A stretch of DNA of 64,000 bases, from the NCBI RefSeq assembly GCF_002632615.1, contig NZ_NITZ01000003.1, positions 186,001-250,000 of the forward strand. Reading direction: 5' to 3'. The notes under the pieces were generated by a model, which saw only the letters and a list, made by a program, of their open reading frames with translations, was not told the DNA's origin and ran no database searches. Shown piece after piece: positions 8,585 through 18,140 of the stretch. The position numbers and the translations under genes are program-made. Numbering within the stretch: position 1 is the first letter of the stretch; each line of letters opens with the position of its first letter. The stretch comes from Xenorhabdus miraniensis (GTDB lineage Bacteria > Pseudomonadota > Gammaproteobacteria > Enterobacterales > Enterobacteriaceae).

Positions 8585-10330
8585 ATGAATGATGTTAAAA
8601 GCCCACAAAATCAACAAATAATTGCTGTTCTCACCAATATCGTTGGTTCTTCCTATATCCTCACTGAACCCAGAAAAACAGAACGTTATCGAAAAGGTTT
8701 TCGTTCCGGACAAGGCAATGCCCTTGCGGTTGTGTTTCCGGGGTCGCTATTGGAACAGTGGAAAGTTTTCAAAGCTTGTGTTGAAGCTGACAAAATTATC
8801 TTAATGCAAGCAGCTAATACTGGATTAACGGAAGGATCTACACCGAATGGCGATAATTATGACCGTGATATCGTCATCATAAGCACCCTACGGATGGATA
8901 AAATTCAGGTTCTGCAATCTACCAATCAAGTTATTGCATTTCCCGGCAGTACATTGTGGCATCTGGAAAAAGTATTGAAGCCGTTGGGACGCGAACCTCA
9001 TTCAGTTATAGGTTCATCCTGTATTGGTGCCTCTGTTATTGGGGGGATCTGTAATAATTCAGGGGGTTCTCTGGTTCAGCGTGGACCCGCTTATACCGAA
9101 ATGGCGTTATATGGTCGTGTTAATGAAAAAGGCGAAGCTGAACTCATTAACCATTTGGGAATATCATTAGGTGATAAACCTGAAACTATTTTGTCTTGTC
9201 TGGAAGAACAGCGTTATCGTGCCGAAGATATTGAGCACACTGAAAGAGTTGCTTCTGATCATGAATATTCACAGCGTGTCAGAGATGTCGATGCAGAAAC
9301 ACCATCACGTTTTAATGCCGATGAGCGAAGATTGTTTGAAGCCTCTGGCTGTGCGGGTAAATTAGTTGTCTTTGCTGTTCGCCTTGATACTTTTCCGGCA
9401 GAATCATCTTCGCAGGTTTATTATATCGGCACGAATCAACCTGAGGTACTGACGGAGTTACGCCGTCATATTCTGTCAAATTTCGAGAACTTGCCCGTTG
9501 CAGGAGAATACATGCATCGGGATATTTTTGATATTGCTGAAGTGTATGGAAAAGACACTTTCATCATGATTGATAAACTAGGCACAGACAAAATGCCAAT
9601 GTTTTTCAGCCTGAAAGGGCAGATGGATGCCATATTGGGTAAAGTACCGTTTTTGTCTTCTCATCTTACCGACCGTGTCATGCAGGGCTTGAGCCGTTTA
9701 TTACCTGCTCATTTGCCCGCTCGTCTGAAAGAATACCGAAATCGTTTTGAACATCACTTAATGCTGAAAATGTCTGGTGAAGGTATTAAGGAAGCGAATG
9801 AGTGGTTGAAAAGCTACTTCAAGCAGGCTGAGGGAGAATATTTTGCCTGTACGCCAGAAGAGGGAACAAAAGCATTTTTACACCGTTTTGCAGCCGCAGG
9901 GGCCGCTATTCGCTATCAAGCTGTTCACAGTAATGAAGTGGAAGATATTCTGGCATTAGATATTGCTTTGCGACGCAATGATCGTGGATGGTTTGAGACC
10001 TTGCCTGAAGATATCAATGAAGCATTAGTGCATCGGTTGTATTATGGTCATTTTATGTGCCATGTATTCCATCAGGATTATATTGTCAAAAAGGGGACAG
10101 ATGTTTATGCACTGAAAGCAAAAATGTTGGAAATTTTGAATCAACGTGGAGCCGAGTATCCTGCTGAACACAATGTGGGTCATTTATATGAAGCTAAATC
10201 ACAGCTCAAACAGTTCTATCAGATGACTGATCCTACCAACACCTTAAATCCGGGGATTGGCAAAACCTCCAAACTAAAAAATTGGGTGGGAGAGTGTGGG
10301 TGCCAGAATATGGATAAACAGCATGACTAG
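8585..10330 (+). CDS. dld: Quinone-dependent D-lactate dehydrogenase
   Basis: 581-aa FAD flavoprotein of the inner-membrane surface that oxidises D-lactate to pyruvate and feeds electrons to ubiquinone (E. coli Dld, 571 aa). The N-terminal FAD-binding domain shows FRSGQGNALAVVFPGSLLEQW (about residues 38-58), MQAANTGLTEGSTPNG, and SSCIGASVIGGICNNSGGS. The C-terminal membrane-binding and catalytic part shows HHLMLKMSGEG, AFLHRFAAAGAAIRYQAVHS and EHNVGHLY near the end. It is a single transcription unit: a plus-strand terminator precedes it and a bidirectional one follows. Confidence 0.96.
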   Translation: MNDVKSPQNQQIIAVLTNIVGSSYILTEPRKTERYRKGFRSGQGNALAVVFPGSLLEQWKVFKACVEADKIILMQAANTGLTEGSTPNGDNYDRDIVIISTLRMDKIQVLQSTNQVIAFPGSTLWHLEKVLKPLGREPHSVIGSSCIGASVIGGICNNSGGSLVQRGPAYTEMALYGRVNEKGEAELINHLGISLGDKPETILSCLEEQRYRAEDIEHTERVASDHEYSQRVRDVDAETPSRFNADERRLFEASGCAGKLVVFAVRLDTFPAESSSQVYYIGTNQPEVLTELRRHILSNFENLPVAGEYMHRDIFDIAEVYGKDTFIMIDKLGTDKMPMFFSLKGQMDAILGKVPFLSSHLTDRVMQGLSRLLPAHLPARLKEYRNRFEHHLMLKMSGEGIKEANEWLKSYFKQAEGEYFACTPEEGTKAFLHRFAAAGAAIRYQAVHSNEVEDILALDIALRRNDRGWFETLPEDINEALVHRLYYGHFMCHVFHQDYIVKKGTDVYALKAKMLEILNQRGAEYPAEHNVGHLYEAKSQLKQFYQMTDPTNTLNPGIGKTSKLKNWVGECGCQNMDKQHD

Positions 10331-10347
10331 CTTGATTTAATGAGGAA

Positions 10348-10386
10348 ATAGAAAAAGACAAAACCTGACGTGTTGTCTTTTTCTAT
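10348..10386. terminator. Bidirectional terminator between dld and sbcB
   Basis: 14-bp perfect stem, ATAGAAAAAGACAA with TTGTCTTTTTCTAT. The arms are A/T rich at the outer end, so both strands give a U-rich tail. It separates convergent genes. Confidence 0.8.
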
Positions 10387-10437
10387 TGTAAAAACAATAT
10401 ATTATTATAAAAACAATGTGGAAATTGTGTGGCAGTT

Positions 10438-11868
10438 TTATCCAGCTAGTTGGATTGCATAATCAACCAATGCTTTTAACTGGCGGCATTTTTCTTCATC
10501 AGATTGATATTCCACAAAAAGTGCTTCAATTGCTGCAAGATATTGATTAATACTTTCTTGTGTCAAAATATCTCGGCGATGACGTAACCAGCGTTGTTGT
10601 TCGTCATAATCCAGAGTTGCCGGATAGTTTCTGGCGCGATAACGGAATAAGAGTGCCTTAATGCGTACATCCTGGAACGATAAATCCAATGCCGGTAAAT
10701 TTTGAGGGGCGGTTTCTCGAATAATTTCCATTGCGGTTTTATCGGCATCACTGAAAAAGCCATTATATAACTTGGTATCGACATTATCAGATTCTGGAAA
10801 TTCTTCTGGATGAGAAAACAATTCAACAACTTTTTCTCTGATTTGGGGATGATTGCGCAAAATAGCTAAATTTTGCTCGCATTGGTTGCGATCTAATCCT
10901 ACTCGTTCTGCATCCGCTGGCCGTAATGTATTTTCTGGTGCGATGATTGGACACTTATTGATATGCACTAATTTAATGGGTACTGGAGCTTGATCTGGCT
11001 GTAGTTCGTTACGCCGGGTGTATAAACGATCGCGTAACTCATCTGCATTGAGTTCCAATAATGGGGTGAGATCGCCTGCCAGGTCACACATGATCACCGC
11101 GTTACGATTTGTCGGATGCCATGCTAAGGGGGCAATAAGGCTGATATTACTGCGTAACGTACCAAACATACCTGATACATGAACCAGAGGTTTCATTTGT
11201 GGAATATCAATCTGATGACTGATTTTCTGCTTGTTTCTTAATTGGAAAAAGTAATCAAACAAGCGAGGTTGAGCTTTTTTTACCAGCTTTGCCATTGCGA
11301 TAGTGGCATAAACATCGGACATAGCATCATGGGCCTGAGTATGTTCAATACCGTTGGCTTTTGTCAGATGTTCTAGCTTGAAACTCGGTAACCCATCATC
11401 ATTTTCTGGCCAGATAATACCTTCTGGGCGCAAAGCATAGCAGGCACGTAATACATCAAGAAGATCCCAGCGGGAATTACCTTTTTGCCAACTATAAGCG
11501 TACGGATCGTAAAAATTACGATAAAAAATGTTGCGACTGACTTCGTCATCAAAACGAATATTGTTGTATCCAAGGATACACGTATTTGGTTTACTGAATG
11601 CTGCATGGATTTGACGAGCGAACTCCGCCTCATTGACGCCTTTTTTCAGAGCCAATTGTGGTGTAATGCCTGTGATCATGACAGCTTCAGGATCAGGAAG
11701 ATAATCGTCAGCGGGAGCACAATACACCACTAAAGGTTCTTCAATGATATTGAAATCACTGTCGGTGCGAACGCCTGCAAATTGAGCGGGACGATCTAGG
11801 GCAGGGTGTTTACCAAAAGTTTCATAATCATGAAAGTAGAAACTTTGTTCTTCTTTACTGGTGTTCAA
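10438..11868 (-). CDS. sbcB: Exodeoxyribonuclease I
   Basis: 476-aa processive 3'-5' single-strand DNA exonuclease of the DEDDh superfamily (E. coli ExoI, 475 aa), active in recombination and mismatch repair. The Exo I motif FHDYETFG with acidic residues D and E is at residues 12-19. Exo II is around GYNNIRFDDEVSRN, and Exo III is AHDAMSDVYATIAMA with its His and Asp near residue 185. The rest is the SH3-like and C-terminal helical clamp. It is convergent with dld. The ATG start agrees with the family. Confidence 0.97.
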   Translation of the reverse strand: MNTSKEEQSFYFHDYETFGKHPALDRPAQFAGVRTDSDFNIIEEPLVVYCAPADDYLPDPEAVMITGITPQLALKKGVNEAEFARQIHAAFSKPNTCILGYNNIRFDDEVSRNIFYRNFYDPYAYSWQKGNSRWDLLDVLRACYALRPEGIIWPENDDGLPSFKLEHLTKANGIEHTQAHDAMSDVYATIAMAKLVKKAQPRLFDYFFQLRNKQKISHQIDIPQMKPLVHVSGMFGTLRSNISLIAPLAWHPTNRNAVIMCDLAGDLTPLLELNADELRDRLYTRRNELQPDQAPVPIKLVHINKCPIIAPENTLRPADAERVGLDRNQCEQNLAILRNHPQIREKVVELFSHPEEFPESDNVDTKLYNGFFSDADKTAMEIIRETAPQNLPALDLSFQDVRIKALLFRYRARNYPATLDYDEQQRWLRHRRDILTQESINQYLAAIEALFVEYQSDEEKCRQLKALVDYAIQLAG

Positions 11869-11909
11869 CGTTGAGTTATCCCCATTTAATTTGTCAATTA
11901 ATTATAGAG

Positions 11910-12167
11910 TTATGCTGTTATTGGCATCTCACTTGTTTGGTTAATATAGCTAAATTTCTTTATTGTTTTCCTGAGTAAATGCTGTGCATGTGTACCAAAC
12001 TCCTGTTTAAGATGTGTACTCAGGATTACGGTTCTTAGTGACACCAGATTAAGCCTTTTACATGGTAAACCATATTCAAGCCAATCTGAATTATTAGATA
12101 TGGATGGTTTTGGGATTAAGGTATCCGTTCTGTTGTGATATTTCCTTTCGCATACCAAAAAGCACAC
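11910..12167 (-). pseudogene. Short unrecognised reading frame, possible gene remnant
   Basis: An 85-codon open frame on the minus strand; the C-terminal half (LVSLRTVILSTHLKQEF, then THAQHLLRKTIKKF) looks protein-like. Its only ATG lies inside the 12149-12224 palindrome and has no ribosome site. It sits between sbcB and a phage-type gene, so a decayed phage or island gene is the likeliest reading. No family recognised. Confidence 0.2.
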
Positions 12168-12224
12168 TTGCCGATTATCGGGTAAGGCGTGCTTTAACTA
12201 AACAGGTGTACTTTTTGATATGCG
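12149..12224. repeat. Large imperfect palindrome with nested alternative stem
   Basis: Outer arms 12149-12170 and 12203-12224 are complementary at 19 of 22 positions. Two of the three mismatches become G:U pairs in minus-strand RNA. Nested inside, AAAGCAC (12158-12164) pairs with GTGCTTT (12189-12195) around CTTGCCGAT/ATCGGGTAAG. Confidence 0.6.
12157..12195 (-). terminator. Candidate terminator for the 12266-12799 gene
   Basis: Read on the minus strand, AAAGCACGCCTTACCCGAT pairs with the following ATCGGCAAGTGTGCTTTTT, leaving a T run. The minus-strand phage-type gene ends 70 bp upstream. Confidence 0.5.
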
Positions 12225-12265
12225 AGAATAGAAAAAATGGTCGGATGCCCTTTAATTCGGTGCTG

Positions 12266-12799
12266 CTATTTGGTCAGAGAAAGGAGTGCATAAGCATGGA
12301 TGTTAGCAGCTTCTGGATTAAGGTGTACCAATCCTCTATCCAGTAAACGTAAGTCTATGTTGCTGTTATCCCACACAAGTGGATCAACACAATCATCAGC
12401 TAGAAGATCAGGAATATAATATTTTGTACCTTTCAGAGGTGGTTTTCTTTCAGGTACAGGCACGTCACATTCGCCAATGCGGATAATTAGCGGATTAGGC
12501 TTTAGCCTGAATTCCAATGTCTTGATAAAAATTAAATTCTTAGTGCAATTCTGCCAATTTTCGGAAGCATCCTTGCGGTATTGAAACCAGCGCCATGGTT
12601 CATCATGTTCGGCTGCGAGTTTTGCATATTCCTCAATTAAAGCTGCATGCGGGTGCGGGTACGCGGCTACTACAGTGTCAGAATGAACAAAGACACCATT
12701 AATCAAATACTTACCATTGTTTTGCTCTGTGAGTTTATAAATCTTGTTTTTAACTAAATTGTTTTGGGGATCGTCTTTCCCGATATATTTGGCGTACAT
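12266..12799 (-). CDS. Phage-type hypothetical protein
   Basis: 177-aa soluble protein. The pattern is that of a family frequent in lambdoid and P2-like prophages of enterobacteria: an N-terminal MYAKYIGK domain, a central EYAKLAAEHDEPWRWFQYR, a middle FRLKPNPLIIRIGECDVPVPE, then GTKYYIPDL and a C-terminal LLDRGLVHLNPEAANIHAYALLSLTK. The function of the family is unknown to me. The gene looks intact, with ATG 12799, but stands alone without phage structural or integrase genes, so it is probably a leftover of an eroded prophage. A palindromic terminator follows. Confidence 0.6.
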   Translation of the reverse strand: MYAKYIGKDDPQNNLVKNKIYKLTEQNNGKYLINGVFVHSDTVVAAYPHPHAALIEEYAKLAAEHDEPWRWFQYRKDASENWQNCTKNLIFIKTLEFRLKPNPLIIRIGECDVPVPERKPPLKGTKYYIPDLLADDCVDPLVWDNSNIDLRLLDRGLVHLNPEAANIHAYALLSLTK

Positions 12800-13019
12800 G
12801 TGTATTCCTCGGCCTTTGCAATGTTTAACTCATTACAGTCCACTCGAAAATGAGCTAGAGTTAGTTAAATCTGCAGTAATTCAAGTTTCATCTTTTTACC
12901 GAAATCTGTTTTCCAATGTATTCAGGCAATTCTTTAAATTTCCCAAGTGTGGGCAATCTTACCTAAGGTTTCGACAAGATTTAATAAACCGATTTTGGAT
13001 TTTATGATGAGCTCGTTAG
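12800..13019. other. Non-coding strip between phage remnants
   Basis: No convincing gene or RNA is visible. Short frames on both strands are interrupted. This strip probably held the promoter of the phage-type gene and decayed phage sequence. Confidence 0.3.
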
Positions 13020-13238
13020 TATGAGGCATGTGAATTCCCTGGTGAGGCAGAGAAGATAGAAATTACAGAAATACTTCTAACCTCACAAGAAGATGTCATA
13101 TTACGTGAGCGAGCTGGCTTGTCTGCAAAGTCCATTGAATCTGCGGAGGAAGGGTTACTAAATTTACTGTTTGCAATCTGTTTACGCGATCAAGGTATCA
13201 ATAAATTGTCGAAACTGACTTGTCTATGTGTGGCTTGA
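13020..13238 (+). pseudogene. Coding remnant without start codon
   Basis: A 72-codon open frame follows TAG 13017-13019 and ends at TGA 13236. It reads as ordinary protein (EAEKIEITEILLTSQEDVIL, then RERAGLSAKSIESAEEGLL) but contains no in-frame ATG, GTG or TTG near its beginning. It looks like the 3' end of a gene whose 5' part was lost. Family not recognised. Confidence 0.3.
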
Positions 13239-13295
13239 AATTGTATTGTGTAGTTAGCATAAGAAATTATCGGTCTGATTAAAAAGGTGTAAAAA

Positions 13296-13616
13296 ATGGA
13301 CAACACAAATAAACCAACATTCCACAATGTACTGGAGTTTGTGCGTATATTCCGTCGTAAGAACAAATTACAGCGTGAAATTGTAGATAATGAGAAAAAA
13401 ATTCGGGATAACCAAAAGCGTGTGCTACTACTTGATAACCTAAGTGACTACATCAAACCGGGGATGTCAGTTGAAGATATTCAAGGGATTATTGCTCATA
13501 TGCGCAGTGATTATGAAGAGCGCGTTGATGAATATATCATTAAAAATGCTGAGCTATCTAAAGAGCGCCGTGAATTATCTAAAAAGCTCAAAGCGATGGA
13601 TAGTGGAATCAAGTGA
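13296..13616 (+). CDS. tmaR: PTS system regulator TmaR (YeeX)
   Basis: 106-aa cytoplasmic coiled-coil protein nearly identical in pattern to E. coli YeeX/TmaR (109 aa): [18 protein letters not shown], then [37 protein letters not shown], and [19 protein letters not shown]. In E. coli TmaR gathers at a cell pole and sequesters PTS enzyme I, tuning sugar uptake. yeeX also lies close to sbcB in E. coli. The heptad-rich segments at residues 22-45 and 75-100 should form long helices. RBS-like AAGG lies 11 nt before ATG; a good terminator follows. Confidence 0.95.
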   Translation: MDNTNKPTFHNVLEFVRIFRRKNKLQREIVDNEKKIRDNQKRVLLLDNLSDYIKPGMSVEDIQGIIAHMRSDYEERVDEYIIKNAELSKERRELSKKLKAMDSGIK

Positions 13617-13648
13617 GTTTTTAGTTGTTCAAGTTTGAACAGACAATT

Positions 13649-13678
13649 AACCACGCCATTAGGCGTGGTTGTGTTTTT
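13649..13678 (+). terminator. Rho-independent terminator after tmaR
   Basis: AACCACGCC, loop ATTA, GGCGTGGTT, then GTGTTTTT. Confidence 0.9.
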
Positions 13679-13693
13679 AGGATCTTTTGTAAA

Positions 13694-14338
13694 TCAGTTC
13701 CAATGCGGTTTTAGCTCAGGATCAACTAAGGCATAAATCTGGTAGTAAGTTTGTTCATCTTCGGCCATTTGTGCCAATTGCTTGGCGACATCTTCCCGGC
13801 TTACCATGCCATGAACTTCTTCTTGATAACGCTGACAATGGCCTGTACCTGATTGATCAGTTAAGCCACCAGGACGAATGATTGTAAAATCCAATGTGCT
13901 GGTTTGCAGATAACTCTCTGCGAGTGATTTGTGCCGGACTGACTGCCCAAATAATGATTTGGCCCGTGGAGATAATGTCTTCCAACTGTCACCACATCCG
14001 ATAGATGTCACCAATAACATGCGAGAGATCTTAGCCTGTTCCAACACATCTATGATGGCAATATTTCCGTAATGATCGGCATCTCCCCCTCCAATAGTTG
14101 AAAAGATGATTGGATTTTCTCCTGCTTGTGAAATCGCTTTTTCTATACTCTTTTTGTCACAGGCATCACCGTGTATTACGTTAACGCCTGCTGTACTCAG
14201 TTCCAACACCTGTTGATCATTGCGGATTAATGCTGTGACAGGGCGATTCTGTTCCAGAGCAATAGTGACCAAATGGCGTCCAACTCCTTTTCCTGCACCA
14301 AAAATAAGCCAAGGTTTCATAGATGGGAATTTCTCCAT
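13694..14338 (-). CDS. NAD(P)-binding Rossmann-fold oxidoreductase (NmrA/atypical SDR type)
   Basis: 214-aa cytoplasmic protein. Residues 7-30 read MKPWLIFGAGKGVGRHLV with the GxGxxG dinucleotide-binding loop. VIHGDACD near residue 55 is the adenine-binding acidic turn and IIRPGGLTD near 160 is typical of atypical SDR/NmrA-like proteins. The SDR catalytic YxxxK is absent in its usual form, so it may be a redox sensor or epimerase-like enzyme. Substrate unknown. The start could be ATG 14338 or the internal Met-7 codon (14320). A good Fur-like box lies just upstream at 14358-14376, suggesting iron control. Confidence 0.75.
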   Translation of the reverse strand: MEKFPSMKPWLIFGAGKGVGRHLVTIALEQNRPVTALIRNDQQVLELSTAGVNVIHGDACDKKSIEKAISQAGENPIIFSTIGGGDADHYGNIAIIDVLEQAKISRMLLVTSIGCGDSWKTLSPRAKSLFGQSVRHKSLAESYLQTSTLDFTIIRPGGLTDQSGTGHCQRYQEEVHGMVSREDVAKQLAQMAEDEQTYYQIYALVDPELKPHWN

Positions 14339-14357
14339 AAAATTAACTAGATTAAAT

Positions 14358-14376
14358 GAGAATGATAACCATCTAA
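14358..14376 (-). promoter_or_regulatory. Candidate Fur box before the oxidoreductase gene
   Basis: GAGAATGATAACCATCTAA matches about 13 of 19 Fur consensus positions, including AATGATAA in a block. It lies 20-38 bp upstream of the start codon at 14338, where Fur would block RNA polymerase. Confidence 0.45.
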
Positions 14377-14435
14377 TTTTATTGGAATAGTTGGTTAAAT
14401 AAAATTAAATTGGCTTATATTTATCGTATATGGAT

Positions 14436-14466
14436 AAAAAAATGGCTCCTAACAAGAGGAGCCAAT
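14436..14466 (-). terminator. Rho-independent terminator of rne
   Basis: On the minus strand TTGGCTCCT pairs with AGGAGCCA around a short loop, followed by seven T. Confidence 0.88.
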
Positions 14467-14496
14467 TTGAGTTCTACAGAAAATCACACTACCTGA

Positions 14497-17400
14497 TTAT
14501 TCGAATGATTGTGGTTTCGACATAGCAGAAGTTGCGATATTTGTTGCAGAATGTCCACCTGCACCACCTTTACCTTTGAATGGATAAGCAGGGCGCTGCC
14601 ATTCAGTGATAACAACGGGTTTTGTTGCCATATCTGGTGCCGGCGCTTTCGTCATTGGGGAATAAGCGTGATGATTTTTTTCCACGATAATCGAAGACTC
14701 AGCAGCTTTTGCCTCTTCCGTTTTAACTTCCTCTGCCTTAGCGCATACTTCCGTTGCGACAGTTGGTTGTTCTTCATGATGTTCCTGTTCAAGAATAGGC
14801 GTCACAATGATGGCTTCCGCAGGGTGACGTGTTTCTTCAGCATCACATGATGCTGCATTATCATGCTGCACTGTCTCATGGGGCATGGTTTCATGAAGTA
14901 TAGTTTCATGAGATATGGTTTCATGAGGCACAGTTTCATGGAATACGGCTTTATGAGGTGTAGTATCACCTACAACTTCTGGCTGATGTTTTTCATGATG
15001 ATTGATAATAGGTTCCGCGATTTCCGGTTCTGCAACTTGAGATGTTTCAAGTTCCGGTTCTACAGGTATCATGATAGACGCATCATTGCTGGCTGATTCA
15101 GCTTTATCATAAGTAGTGACATCTTGTTTTTCAGCAACCTCAATATGAACTTTTGCTGAAGCAGGCGCAGATTCAACTACTGCTGGCATTAGAATCACAT
15201 TTTCTTGCTGCACAAATGTTGTTTTTTCTTCAATGGTATCAATAGCTACCGGAGTTTCAAGCTCAACAGATGTTACTGGTGTAACAGGATAACGAACCCA
15301 AACTTTGCCTGATGCCAGCTCTGGTGAAACGACAGCCATTGTCAATGGCACGGGTGATTGAGTCAGATTACGTTCATCACGATAACGACGACGACGTTGA
15401 CCACTGACACGTAAGTGGCGTGGCGAACGGCGGGAGCGACGTGGCATCGTGTTATCTGGTTGCTCATTATTTTGTGAAGCTGCATTTTGTGCAACCGGGC
15501 TTTGTGGCATAGCGGGTTGATTTGCTGCTTCAATATTCGTATCGATAACGGCAGGGACAGGCGCTTTAGCTTTTTGCGCTTCTCCTGTGTTTGTTGATAC
15601 AGTTTCAGGCATTACTGTTGGTAAAGCTGCAATGCTGACTTCTTTTTTCACTTCATCAGTGATACGTACTTTTTGCTCAAGCTGGCGACGTTGACGACGA
15701 GGCATGACAGGCTGGAGCTCTTCTACTTCCTCTTCGACAACATCAGGTTTATTTGTTGCCTGTTGAGCTTTGGCTTCCAGTTGTTGCTGGCGTTTTTCTT
15801 CCTGACGACGACGCTGACGTTCAGCTCGTTGCTCACGGCGTTGTTGTTGCTGTGCTTCACGAACTTCATTGTCTATTGCCGGGTTTTCTTGAGCATTATT
15901 TTTCTGCTGAACATTGCGGCCCTTGCGTTGTTCATCACGTTCACGGTTATTGCGAGTTTCATTCTCGTTGCGTTCACGGCGTTGATTCTGGCGGCGAGAG
16001 TTGCGGCGGTCTGCTGAGCGACGGTTATCGTTACCAGAAGGTTTTCTCCCCTTTTCCTGAGTTTGTTTTTCTTCTTCACCACTGAACATTTTCTTCAGGG
16101 CAGAAACAAAACGGCTGAATAACCCAGGTTTTTCAGCTTGCTTCTGATTATTAACAGTTGTCTTTTTCTCTTTTGCTTTTGCAACAACAGGTGCTGGTGT
16201 TTCTGCCGGCAGATCAAACGTTGAAATGGCAGGTTGTTCTGGACGTTTACGCTCATGCTGACCGTCATCTTGAACGTTTATCATTTCAGCTTCATGAACT
16301 TGCGGGAGCATATAGCTTAAAACAGAAATTTCTTCACCTTTACGAACACGTAAAACGGAGAAATGCGGGGTCTGCATCTGATCGTTCGGAACAATAACAA
16401 CGCCTACACCACCCTGACGATGTTCAATTGCGCTGACTGCCTTACGCTTTTCATTCAGTAAGTAGGAAGCAATTTGTACCGGAACAATAGCATGAACCTG
16501 ATGTGTATTTTCTTTTAGTGCTTCTTCTTCAATGAGGCGCAGTATTGACAAGGAAAGTGATTCATTGTCGCGAATAGTTCCTGTGCCGCTACAACGAGGG
16601 CAGACATGGTGACTGGATTCGCCCAGAGATGGACTTAAACGCTGGCGTGACATTTCCAATAGGCCAAAGCGGGAAATTCGGCCAATTTGAATACGAGCCC
16701 GATCTTGGCGTACCGCATCACGCAACCGATTTTCAACTTCACGCTGGTGGCGAACAGGCGTCATGTCAATAAAGTCAATAACAATGAGGCCACCGAGGTC
16801 ACGCAAACGCAATTGGCGGGCAATTTCATCAGCAGCTTCCAAGTTAGTATTAAAGGCCGTTTCCTCGATATCGCCACCGCGGGTTGAGCGGGATGAGTTA
16901 ATATCGATTGCGGTCAAGGCTTCAGTCGTATCAATGACCACTGAACCGCCGGAAGGTAAACGAACTTCACGCTGGAAAGCTGATTCAATTTGTGACTCTA
17001 TTTGATAATGGCTGAACAGGGGAACTTCACCGCTGTACAACTTGATTTTACTGGCAAAATCAGGACGGCCCAGAGCAGTGATGTGTTGGCGTGCTAAGTC
17101 AAGGATTTTCGGGTTATCAATCAGGATTTCGCCGATGTCTGGCCGCAGATAATCACGGAAGGCCCGCACGATAACATTGCTTTCCTGATGAATCAGGAAT
17201 GGAGCGGGGTGGCTGTCTGCCGCTTTCTTAATTGCTTCCCAATGTTTCAGACGGAAGTTCAAATCTCCCTGCAAGGCTTCAGCAGATTTGCCTACACCTG
17301 CGGTACGGACGATAAGCCCCATCCCCTCAGGAACTTCAAGAGAAGAAAGCGCCTCTTTTAATTCGATACGATCATCACCTTCGATACGGCGAGAAATTCC

Positions 17401-17811
17401 GCCTGCTCTTGGGTTATTTGGCATCAGAACCAGATAGCTGCCAGCCAGACTGATAAAGGTTGTTAAGGCTGCACCTTTATTGCCGCGTTCTTCTTTATCA
17501 ACTTGAACGATGACTTCCTGACCTTCTTTAAGGATATCCTTAATATTAGGGCGACCATGGGAGTGATAATTACTTGGGAAATATTCGCGAGCAATTTCTT
17601 TAATGGGGAGGAAACCATGCCGTTCTGCGCCGTAATCAACAAAAGCAGCTTCCAGACTAGGTTCAATCCGGGTAATTTTACCTTTATAAATATTGGCCTT
17701 TTTCTGCTCGTGTCCTGGGCTTTCAATATCCAAATCATAAAGACGCTGCCCATCAACAAGGGCAACACGCAACTCTTCCTGTTGGGTTGCGTTGATTAAC
17801 ATTCTTTTCAT
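14497..17811 (-). CDS. rne: Ribonuclease E
   Basis: 1104-aa endoribonuclease that starts mRNA decay and processes rRNA and tRNA at the inner membrane (E. coli 1061 aa). The catalytic half contains the S1 domain (about 38-119). It also holds the DNase I-like part with catalytic aspartates in LTAIDINSS and IVIDFIDM, and the zinc-link CPRCSGTG near 404. An amphipathic membrane-targeting helix reads [16 protein letters not shown] near 567. Arg-rich RNA-binding segments and a low-complexity scaffold follow, ending in [18 protein letters not shown], the PNPase-binding site. A HETxx repeat lies at about residues 955-982. Divergent from rluC with a long autoregulatory leader. Confidence 0.97.
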   Translation of the reverse strand: MKRMLINATQQEELRVALVDGQRLYDLDIESPGHEQKKANIYKGKITRIEPSLEAAFVDYGAERHGFLPIKEIAREYFPSNYHSHGRPNIKDILKEGQEVIVQVDKEERGNKGAALTTFISLAGSYLVLMPNNPRAGGISRRIEGDDRIELKEALSSLEVPEGMGLIVRTAGVGKSAEALQGDLNFRLKHWEAIKKAADSHPAPFLIHQESNVIVRAFRDYLRPDIGEILIDNPKILDLARQHITALGRPDFASKIKLYSGEVPLFSHYQIESQIESAFQREVRLPSGGSVVIDTTEALTAIDINSSRSTRGGDIEETAFNTNLEAADEIARQLRLRDLGGLIVIDFIDMTPVRHQREVENRLRDAVRQDRARIQIGRISRFGLLEMSRQRLSPSLGESSHHVCPRCSGTGTIRDNESLSLSILRLIEEEALKENTHQVHAIVPVQIASYLLNEKRKAVSAIEHRQGGVGVVIVPNDQMQTPHFSVLRVRKGEEISVLSYMLPQVHEAEMINVQDDGQHERKRPEQPAISTFDLPAETPAPVVAKAKEKKTTVNNQKQAEKPGLFSRFVSALKKMFSGEEEKQTQEKGRKPSGNDNRRSADRRNSRRQNQRRERNENETRNNRERDEQRKGRNVQQKNNAQENPAIDNEVREAQQQQRREQRAERQRRRQEEKRQQQLEAKAQQATNKPDVVEEEVEELQPVMPRRQRRQLEQKVRITDEVKKEVSIAALPTVMPETVSTNTGEAQKAKAPVPAVIDTNIEAANQPAMPQSPVAQNAASQNNEQPDNTMPRRSRRSPRHLRVSGQRRRRYRDERNLTQSPVPLTMAVVSPELASGKVWVRYPVTPVTSVELETPVAIDTIEEKTTFVQQENVILMPAVVESAPASAKVHIEVAEKQDVTTYDKAESASNDASIMIPVEPELETSQVAEPEIAEPIINHHEKHQPEVVGDTTPHKAVFHETVPHETISHETILHETMPHETVQHDNAASCDAEETRHPAEAIIVTPILEQEHHEEQPTVATEVCAKAEEVKTEEAKAAESSIIVEKNHHAYSPMTKAPAPDMATKPVVITEWQRPAYPFKGKGGAGGHSATNIATSAMSKPQSFE
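14866..14950 (-). repeat. 15-bp tandem repeat inside rne (HETxx pentapeptides)
   Basis: At least five consecutive 15-bp units encode HET plus two variable residues in the RNase E scaffold region. The TTTCATG element recurs every 15 bp on the plus strand. It is in frame, so changes in copy number would not break the gene. Confidence 0.85.
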
Positions 17812-17824
17812 TCTAACTTACTCA

Positions 17825-18140
17825 TTATTTTTTACATTAATATAGAGCTGCGAGCAAAAAAGAGATGCGCTACTGGTTACCGATGGCCTCGTGTCTTTTA
17901 CAAAACCGCCAGCCTCACGGCTATCGTTTGTATAGAGGCGCCTATTTGTCGGTGAGCCTGAATTTCATTTAAATACAGCGCTCTTTATTTGGGACACTGT
18001 AATAAATTGGTACAGATTTTACCCAATCCAGTAAGCTGCAACTCGCAGCCCATAAATTGTTTGTTTAAACATTACGTCTTACGCCATTGCTGCGTTTTTG
18101 TTCAAACAAACAGATAACAAACAATTTCAATCTTGCCATT
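17825..18140 (-). promoter_or_regulatory. rne 5' leader (rne5-type autoregulatory region)
   Basis: The 557-bp gap before rne matches the long structured leader through which RNase E controls its own mRNA in enterobacteria. Visible on the minus strand is AGCC-GTGA-GGCT (17911-17922), a stem with a GNRA-type loop. Perfect 12-bp arms lie at 18054-18065 and 18116-18127. Assignment to the rne5 element is by position and structure, not by alignment. Confidence 0.5.
18054..18127. repeat. Long inverted repeat between rne and rluC
   Basis: Perfect 12-bp arms (AAATTGTTTGTT and AACAAACAATTT) enclose a second, competing pair, TTTGTTTAAAC with GTTCAAACAAA (one mismatch). Confidence 0.7.

Noticed and set aside
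12744..13007. 87-codon plus-strand ORF
   Set aside because: Overlaps the start of the minus-strand phage-type gene and has unnatural composition and no ribosome site.
15753..16085. 110-codon plus-strand frame within rne
   Set aside because: Antisense shadow of the Arg/Gln-rich rne segment.
14509..17799. Many open frames on the plus strand opposite rne
   Set aside because: They mirror the repetitive, charged coding of rne, have no ribosome sites and lie antisense to a certain gene.
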